A DNA stretch of 11,695 nucleotides from Chitinophagaceae bacterium (lineage in GTDB: Bacteria; Bacteroidota; Bacteroidia; Chitinophagales; Chitinophagaceae), in NCBI GenBank assembly GCA_947472635.1, contig CANJDY010000048.1, forward strand, positions 1 through 11,695, given 5' to 3'. Position numbers and translations under genes: made by a program. Under the pieces are notes generated by a model that saw only the letters and a program-made list of their open reading frames with translations, was not told where the DNA came from and searched no databases. This document shows positions 7,601 to 11,695 of this stretch, one piece after another (positions within the stretch are counted from its first letter, which is position 1; each line of letters opens with the position of its first letter).

Positions 7601-7958
7601 CGGCAATAACAATGTTATCCTCAACAGTGAATTCAGACTACCTGTGTTTTCCACCTTTTTTAGTAGACCAATCAACAATGCATTTTTGCGAAATTTTCAG
7701 TTGGTCCAGTTCATTGACCTAGGGGCTGCATGGAACGGAAGTTATAATGGACTTTATCGCCCTTCCGTAATTTTAGGCCAGCCTCCTATTCAAATCGTTA
7801 GCAAAGTGGGTGGTATCGGACCCTTTGCCGGTGGCTACGGTTTTGGAGCAAGAAGCACCCTATTGGGCTATTTTCTAAGATTTGATGCCGGATGGCCGAT
7901 GAATGGCATCTTTAAAGGAAATCCAGTATTGAACCTAAGTTTAGGATTGGATTTTTAA
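4614..7958 (+). CDS. Secreted outer-membrane protein: degenerate peptidase-MA-like domain, TolB-type propeller and BamA-like barrel
   Basis: The product has 1114 residues counted from the ATG at 4614. This start is preferred over an in-frame ATG at 4566 because it places a standard signal peptide at the very N-terminus, with cleavage after STA before QVNTVEF. Residues about 30-290 resemble peptidase-MA-like gluzincin domains (HFxVYY-like start, IIVYNEFADLQ, then MVVYFNG). Where HExxH is expected there is REGIA (140-144), and in LPKWLTNG (169-176) the usual Glu ligand is Asn175, so the zinc site appears lost. Residues about 290-550 carry TolB/PD40-like blades such as IMAWDPKGTRLTVIY, NGHTDIFTLNL and GIIFASNR. 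A charged Lys/Glu linker (about 690-715) leads to a C-terminal barrel (about 725-1114) with Omp85-type signs: YFLGGTDGG, NMRGFNQN (VRGF-like), NSEFRLPVF, FIDLGAAW and a terminal Phe beta-signal. It is probably inserted in the outer membrane. Family known; function not established. Confidence 0.8.
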   Translation: MAKFSIIFTYLCILLFGSYTSTAQVNTVEFGKNRVQFKKFKWQYYQTKNFNTYFNQNGQELAKFIAQVAEEETPKIEAFTEYSLQRRANIIVYNEFADLQQSNIGMGIDWQITGGATQLVNNKMVVYFNGDHAHLRKQIREGIARILTDNILFGDDLGEVAGNQALLDLPKWLTNGYVAFAGENWNTTLDDELKSEILSGNYRNFYQFAFEKPLLAGHSFWHFIEEKYKKENVTYLFYLARVYKNLNRACLQICKQKFKNVLSEFMEFEEEKYFADISKRKAYPKGSVIESFDINKRKDYYRINVNPVAKNSTYAMVEYKKGLVKLQLSEDFSFTTLLKYGIRSYKNETNPDYPIMAWDPKGTRLTVIYSQEGKLKLFVYDVVSRIKSPKLDLTKQFQQIQDVKYMLDSKTLLLSAVKNGHTDIFTLNLENEKVQQITDDVYDDLDATFVSFPGKTGIIFASNRPSADAKSSDTVLPSKNNYNIFLITNFGNKSALNQITQLSHQQYGNARYPMPYNSNHFTFISDENGVANRYAGFFTTKAAGLDTLVLIADEILRNPSLKEVDSTLKVHKKSDVDSIAVVAVSKDSAYTFPLTNYESSVAETRIAGANNQVSEVTRQSDEKTLYKLKIDENTLRRRNITVPPTSYMKGIVMADKIMEKSVDQLDIPLINLDTVNNEANAFQTEFENDKKQNEKAGKMGKAEEGEKNEVLKKAKLFVYKPVKFGADYGGVAFNNSVLYNRYQPYAGGQGPINLSSNSVLNGLIRLGTSELMEDIKITGAFKLSTNLKDNEWLMSYQNLKRRFDWGTTYYRNVIGADNGRIFTNLYQASVAYPFDNSKRIKLDVGIRSDRSVFFTDINDINSLKEPDIKRKFVTTHVEYVYDNTLNPSQNIWNGLRYKLYFDWNTDVSKEVYSTGKFNFNWGMDARYYYPIYRNFIWAGRAAGEFSWGNQKTIYFLGGTDGGLFPKFNDNPPAADNYYTFQSLAVNMRGFNQNVSNGNNNVILNSEFRLPVFSTFFSRPINNAFLRNFQLVQFIDLGAAWNGSYNGLYRPSVILGQPPIQIVSKVGGIGPFAGGYGFGARSTLLGYFLRFDAGWPMNGIFKGNPVLNLSLGLDF

Positions 7959-7992
7959 ACTGAGAACAATAGCTTCAGAATATAATTGGGAT

Positions 7993-8034
7993 AAAAAAAA
8001 GAAAAAATGTAGCCGCCCTTATCACTCGGCTACA
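7993..8034 (-). terminator. Intrinsic terminator of the 506-residue secreted protein gene
   Basis: A perfect 8-bp stem TGTAGCCG (8008-8015) / CGGCTACA (8027-8034) with an 11-base loop is followed, on the minus strand, by TTTTTTC and then eight more T (8007-7993). It acts on leftward transcription, giving a 3' leader-like tail of about 155 bases after the stop at 8189. No matching T tract exists on the plus strand, so the large outer-membrane protein gene that converges here has no obvious terminator of its own. Confidence 0.85.
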
Positions 8035-8107
8035 GCAAGGCTGAAACGCCAAGCCAGAAATAGCATACAGCACAAATGCTACAATTAGTTCATCCTTGAT
8101 TGCAGTA

Positions 8108-8146
8108 ATGAAGGATAAACTATCAATCCAAAATTCAATCCTTCAT
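8108..8146. repeat. 9-bp inverted repeat in the convergent 3' region
   Basis: ATGAAGGAT (8108-8116) and ATCCTTCAT (8138-8146) are perfect inverted copies separated by 21 bases. A further partial copy ATCCTT lies at 8092-8097. A second pair, TAGCAT (8061-8066) and ATGCTA (8076-8081), lies nearby. None is followed by a T tract. They could fold in the 3' untranslated part of either convergent transcript. No gene is seen in the 230 bases between 7959 and 8188. Confidence 0.5.
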
Positions 8147-8188
8147 CAAAAGCAGCATTGCTAAAACTTAATTCAGCTATTTCAATAG

Positions 8189-9709
8189 TTAAAAATCGAT
8201 TTTTGCAAAACAGAGCTGACTTCGAAAACTGCAAGGAACAATAATTTGCCTAGAACCTATCTGTTTACTCAATTTTGGCATAAACTCATAGCCTCTTTCT
8301 ATACTTTTAATAGTAGGATTCCTTTTCATTACTCCGCCAGAACTAAGGGTATTGTCTGTTAAAAATTTATCTCTTTTTTCAATAACATTATAGAGAAAAT
8401 GTATTTCAGATCCAGTAATAAAGGTAGAAAAAGAAAGGTAGTTATCGGTCTCATCTGCGTACTGCTCTTTACTAATCACCTTGTCCCCTATCACATTGCC
8501 AGTAGGATTGAAATCTAGCAGTAAAACATTATTACAGAAATACCGGGTAGTTTGTGCATTATTGAAACTATTGTAAGGCCGATAAAACCCTCCGTAAGAG
8601 CGGTTGTAATAATAATAATCATAAGGACTTAAAAAAGGTGACCCATATAGGTAATCCCACCGATTCCATCCTGTATTGTTACCGCTTGTTTGGGTGGAAT
8701 AATCCTCTGCAGCTATCATAAAACTGCCATCTTTTTTTAAGATTACATTTTTTATGAAAAAATCATTCAAGGCAAATTTACTATTCCCTTTTAATTTAGC
8801 ACTCTCCCTTACGCTGCCATCGAGCCTTGTAAATACATTGGAATAGGCACTATCACCCATTACATCCCATACAGAACAAAATATCCCATCGATATTACCT
8901 CGATTTTCCATGAAATAAAAAGAATTAAATAGGTAATGCTTATTTATATTATCAATTTTTATTTTAACCTCATCAATAAAAAGTCCTTTTAAATCTATTT
9001 TTCGTTCAGAAAAAGAATCCTTAAAAGGGGCTTTACTAATAAGATAAAGGGAAGCTGAATTGGATCTGCTTCCTGACTTTACTGATTTTGTAAAAATAAA
9101 ATTTCCGGCATTGTCCAGTGAAAAATCTGCATACACATCCCTGCGGTCATCGTATTCAATTGTTACACGTGACTTATGAACCAATTGCAAGTTTTTATCC
9201 AATAGGAGTGTTACAAAATTAAATTGATCATTTCTTTTTTGGATTTTGAAAACCATCACTTGCTTCTTATCCTCGCTATTGATTGTGCTATATATTTTAT
9301 TTTCGCCGAAAGCACCTACCTGTGTAGTATCCAACTGAATTGGCTGATCAACTAAATGGCCATTATAATCCATTTTTGCCCCCATACAATACACTACCCC
9401 TTTACGCTGGTATTGATAAATGAAATAGAAATTATCAGGCATCAATACATAGTCTACATTAAAGGCTTTTTCAGGAATAAAATCCAGGTCAACCTTCTCT
9501 TTTAATTCCATATCTTCTGCACTGTAAACTGATAAAATATATTTAAACCGTGCATTTTTAAAAATTAAAACATTGTCCTTTATTTTTCCTATGATGTCAA
9601 AATTAATATCGCGGTTATCTTCTTTTTGAATCTCCGAATACGTAATTTTTTGAGCAAAGCAAAGCAATGGAAAGAGGAGCAAATAGCTTAAATAAATTAT
9701 TCCCTTCAT
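8189..9709 (-). CDS. Secreted protein of unknown function, possibly a beta-propeller
   Basis: I do not recognise a named family. The start is taken at the ATG at 9709 (506 residues) rather than 11 codons upstream, because it opens directly with a signal peptide, MKGIIYLSYLLLFPLLCFAQ, with likely cleavage after CFA. The residue before Cys is Leu, so this is not a good lipobox. The mature part is rich in beta-strand patterns with Asp/Asn-Gly turns, for example SLDNAGNFIFTKSV, KKDGSFMIAAEDYS (325-338) and LLLDFNPTGNVIGDKV (396-411). This suggests a repeated-blade propeller-like fold (inference). An aromatic-rich insertion at about 347-382 contains YDYYYYN (363-369) and alternates Tyr, Gly, Arg, Pro and Asn. 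No catalytic motif, membrane span or type IX secretion C-terminal domain is evident. The gene is monocistronic: divergent from the epimerase-family gene, with its own terminator at 7993-8034. Periplasmic or outer-surface location is likely. Confidence 0.8.
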   Translation of the reverse strand: MKGIIYLSYLLLFPLLCFAQKITYSEIQKEDNRDINFDIIGKIKDNVLIFKNARFKYILSVYSAEDMELKEKVDLDFIPEKAFNVDYVLMPDNFYFIYQYQRKGVVYCMGAKMDYNGHLVDQPIQLDTTQVGAFGENKIYSTINSEDKKQVMVFKIQKRNDQFNFVTLLLDKNLQLVHKSRVTIEYDDRRDVYADFSLDNAGNFIFTKSVKSGSRSNSASLYLISKAPFKDSFSERKIDLKGLFIDEVKIKIDNINKHYLFNSFYFMENRGNIDGIFCSVWDVMGDSAYSNVFTRLDGSVRESAKLKGNSKFALNDFFIKNVILKKDGSFMIAAEDYSTQTSGNNTGWNRWDYLYGSPFLSPYDYYYYNRSYGGFYRPYNSFNNAQTTRYFCNNVLLLDFNPTGNVIGDKVISKEQYADETDNYLSFSTFITGSEIHFLYNVIEKRDKFLTDNTLSSGGVMKRNPTIKSIERGYEFMPKLSKQIGSRQIIVPCSFRSQLCFAKIDF

Positions 9710-9736
9710 GTGTAGCTGTTTATTTTTACTTGTTAT

Positions 9737-9754
9737 ACCCAATCTCGATCGGGT
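9737..9754 (-). promoter_or_regulatory. Hairpin or operator-like inverted repeat upstream of the secreted protein gene
   Basis: The plus strand reads ACCCAATCTCGATCGGGT, an inverted repeat with 7-bp arms and a 4-base centre. It has one mismatch in DNA that becomes a G-U pair only in minus-strand RNA. It lies 28-45 bases before the ATG at 9709, so it could be a leader hairpin of that mRNA or a protein-binding site. A second dyad, ATAGTATCACTAT (9793-9805), lies in the same 199-bp divergent gap. I could not place promoters in this gap with confidence. Confidence 0.35.
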
Positions 9755-9908
9755 TATTTTAAATTTTTCTAAAACTTGTCGTGTGCCGTTTTATAGTATC
9801 ACTATCTTTACAATAATAAAAGTAAGCTTTTAAGGGCAATGATTTTATCAGTTCCCCCAAGTTGAGGCAGTTTTTAATTTTTTGAACGTAATCGCTTTTA
9901 AAGTAAGT

Positions 9909-10838
9909 ATGCAAACAGTAATGATTTCAGGAGGTACAGGAATGGTAGGCCAACATTTAACAAAACATTTATTGGCCAAGGGATACCAGGTTATTATATT
10001 AACGAGAAAAGCCCCTAGTTCACCTCCTGCCAATCCAAATATTACTTATGCTATTTGGAATGTAGCTAAACAAACAATCGATACCAATGCGCTACAGAAG
10101 GCCACCCACCTAGTCCACCTGGCGGGTGCTGGAGTGGTAGATAAAAAATGGACCGAAGCCTATAAAGCCGAAATAGTAAAAAGCAGAACAGCGAGTAGTG
10201 CATTACTAATTAAAGCCTTGCGCAACCAGGCACATTCCATCAAAACAGTAGTAAGCGCTTCTGCGATTGGCTGGTATGGCGAAGATGCTTCACCGAATGC
10301 TGCAGGATTTGTTGAAACGGATCAGGCGGCAGCTGGATTTCTAGGTGACACTTGTAAACGTTGGGAGGAGAGCATTGGGCCAGTGGAACAGTTAGGTATC
10401 CGACTAGTCAAACTTCGAATAGGCATTGTATTGAGTAATGCCGGAGGTGCACTTGCTGAATTTAAAAAGCCCCTTTTACTTGGGGTGGCAGGCATTTTAG
10501 GAACTGGCGAACAAATGGTTAGCTGGATTCATATAGATGACCTGTGCAGACTTTTTGCTGAATGCATCGAAAACGAACAACTTGTTGGAAGTTATAATGC
10601 TGTAGCTCCTCAACCTGTAAGCAATAAGGAATTAACGATTGAGTTAGCACATCAACTAAAGGGTAAATTCTTTATTCCCCTGCATGTGCCAAAATTTGTT
10701 TTGAAAATTTTGCTGGGTGAAAGAAGTATTGAGGTTTTAAAAAGCACGACTGTTGACAGCGGGAAAATAAAAAAAACAGGATTTACTTTTTTCTACCCTT
10801 CCATTAAAGCTGCCCTTCACCAACTGGCTCATCCATAA
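9909..10838 (+). CDS. TIGR01777 / YfcH-type epimerase-family oxidoreductase (extended SDR)
   Basis: This is a 309-residue Rossmann-fold protein of the extended short-chain dehydrogenase class, the group that includes E. coli YfcH and eukaryotic SDR39U1. Visible are the nucleotide-binding GGTGMVG (8-14), the second strand VIILTRK (28-34), HLVHLAGAGV (67-76), VVSASAIGWYGED (114-126) with Tyr123 at the usual catalytic position but in the family's SAIGWYG context, and MVSWIHIDDL (203-212). A C-terminal DUF1731-like tail (about 258-305) contains LGERSIEVLKSTTV and GFTFFYPSIKAAL. The substrate and reaction of this family are not known to me, so no reaction is claimed. The ATG at 9909 is chosen because the nucleotide-binding strand MQTVMISGGTG starts directly there; a TTG nine codons earlier would add an unusual tail. 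Its stop is 5 bp from the stop of the convergent permease gene. Confidence 0.88.
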   Translation: MQTVMISGGTGMVGQHLTKHLLAKGYQVIILTRKAPSSPPANPNITYAIWNVAKQTIDTNALQKATHLVHLAGAGVVDKKWTEAYKAEIVKSRTASSALLIKALRNQAHSIKTVVSASAIGWYGEDASPNAAGFVETDQAAAGFLGDTCKRWEESIGPVEQLGIRLVKLRIGIVLSNAGGALAEFKKPLLLGVAGILGTGEQMVSWIHIDDLCRLFAECIENEQLVGSYNAVAPQPVSNKELTIELAHQLKGKFFIPLHVPKFVLKILLGERSIEVLKSTTVDSGKIKKTGFTFFYPSIKAALHQLAHP

Positions 10839-10843
10839 TTCAA

Positions 10844-11668
10844 TTAGAGATCTGTTTTTACCATTCTGTTAACTGTTAGCCAATAAAAAAATACTAGGTA
10901 AGCAATGCACAGACTTACCACTAGCCATGGATAATCCGTTGGCAGTACGCCCTTCGTGAGTGCCTTTAAAGGGTTTTCAGGAAAAGTAAGCATCCCGTCT
11001 GCAGAATTCATAGGGAGATAGTCTCCCATACTTCCAAGGTCTAGGTTATTGCGTGATCTCAAGCGGACACTCAAAACATCGAGCAACTGCGAAATGAAAT
11101 TTTCGACACCCATGTAAATAAAAAACACTCCAATAGCAAAGCCAGTTCGTCGTATCAACACTCCTATCAAAAGCGCAATCATATTATAGGACAGGGCCTT
11201 TAAAAAGAAAAACCCTACATGAGAAATTCCATGCGTTGAAAAAGAGGTGCCCGAGGAAAAACCAAATGCTAATGCTGTAAAAAAAACTAGGATAGCAGAG
11301 AAAAAAGCCATCAATACAGCCATCATAATCTTAACATGGATAAACTGCTGCCTCGACCATCCGTCAAGAATATTTTGACGATGCGTTCGAAATGTAAATT
11401 CATTGGTAATCAAAATAATTAGCATCAAAGCAGGCAATAGCAATAGCCATCCGGAAGCATAGCTAGTCGTTTGCCAGGTTTTATCAAATTGAAAAGGCGA
11501 AAATTTTCCCGTTAAAATAACCGCCTGCGACTGACTAATTATATTTTTATTTACAATAAAAATGATATAATTAACAGTTACCACTCCAATGGCAAAAAAA
11601 CTACTTAGAATAATAAAAGCAGTATAATTTTTTATTTTTAGCCATTCTACCTTCAATAATGTGATCAT
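10844..11668 (-). CDS. ABC-2 type transporter permease subunit
   Basis: This 274-residue integral membrane protein has six likely transmembrane segments, at about 17-38, 72-88, 112-138, 151-172, 175-193 and 245-266. The start, MITLLKVEWLKIKNYTAFII, is the usual KxEWxK-type amphipathic N-terminus of ABC-2 permeases. The segment NEFTFRTHRQNILDGWSRQQ (89-108) is the conserved cytoplasmic coupling region (E-x-x-x-x-T-x-R-x-x-x-x-x-G-x-S-R). It does not resemble GldF at the left edge beyond this shared class. The substrate is unknown; such permeases export drugs, peptides or lipids, or serve copper/nitrous-oxide clusters. The right edge leaves only 27 bases upstream. Minus-strand stops are present there in all three frames, including a TAA one base before the ATG (11672-11670), so an overlapping or closely spaced ATPase gene beyond 11695 is possible but not shown. 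Confidence 0.85.
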   Translation of the reverse strand: MITLLKVEWLKIKNYTAFIILSSFFAIGVVTVNYIIFIVNKNIISQSQAVILTGKFSPFQFDKTWQTTSYASGWLLLLPALMLIILITNEFTFRTHRQNILDGWSRQQFIHVKIMMAVLMAFFSAILVFFTALAFGFSSGTSFSTHGISHVGFFFLKALSYNMIALLIGVLIRRTGFAIGVFFIYMGVENFISQLLDVLSVRLRSRNNLDLGSMGDYLPMNSADGMLTFPENPLKALTKGVLPTDYPWLVVSLCIAYLVFFYWLTVNRMVKTDL

Positions 11669-11695
11669 ATTATCGGTTTATTATTAATTCGTTAA

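Noticed and set aside
8087..8200. Minus-strand frame open past the stop of the 506-residue protein, suggesting a C-terminal frameshift
   Set aside because: The annotated C-terminus (CFAKIDF) looks like a natural beta-strand end. The alternative frame has no start codon and is only about 40-50 codons long.
1..11695. Defence system, prophage, CRISPR array or insertion sequence
   Set aside because: No recombinase, transposase, phage structural gene, nuclease or helicase domain, or regularly spaced repeat was seen on either strand; the second ABC permease alone does not indicate a toxin or defence locus.

Overview
The window comes from a Bacteroidota chromosome, most likely Chitinophagaceae or a near relative; that placement is inference. 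The evidence is an AT-rich genome, a gliding-motility GldF permease, start codons without recognisable Shine-Dalgarno sequences, TAnnTTTG-like promoter elements, and secreted proteins whose signal peptides end in Ala-Gln. All genes look like intact chromosomal core or family-level accessory genes. I see no transposase, integrase, phage gene, tRNA, rRNA or CRISPR array.

Layout, left to right. Positions 1-549 (minus) hold the N-terminal 183 residues of GldF, cut by the window edge. Positions 550-1068 contain no convincing gene. They carry two intrinsic terminators, one on the minus strand closing the isc operon and one on the plus strand with no recognised gene in front of it. Positions 1069-3267 (minus) are a compact iron-sulfur cluster assembly operon, iscS-iscU-iscA. 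Divergent from it at 3399 (plus) is a methylmalonyl-CoA epimerase, convergent with a glyoxalase-II-like metallo-beta-lactamase-fold hydrolase (minus, ends at 3893). Divergent from the hydrolase is a very large secreted protein (4614-7958, plus). It appears to join a degenerate peptidase-MA-like domain, a TolB-type beta-propeller and an Omp85/BamA-like C-terminal beta-barrel. Convergent with it is an unrecognised secreted protein of 506 residues (8189-9709, minus) with its own terminator. Divergent again is a TIGR01777/YfcH-type NAD(P)-binding epimerase-family protein (9909-10838, plus). It ends 5 bp from the end of a convergent ABC-2 type permease (10844-11668, minus), whose ATPase partner may lie beyond the right edge.

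Functionally the window is a mix of housekeeping and envelope genes. IscS supplies sulfur to the scaffold IscU, and IscA is an A-type carrier. The epimerase feeds propionyl/methylmalonyl-CoA metabolism. The hydrolase may detoxify thioesters. GldF, the barrel protein, the 506-residue protein and the second permease all belong to the cell envelope. I found no clear evidence of a defence or mobile system. The least explained items are the three-part outer-membrane protein with its apparently dead protease domain, the orphan plus-strand terminator near 854-879 that may mark an unannotated small RNA, and the aromatic-rich secreted protein.
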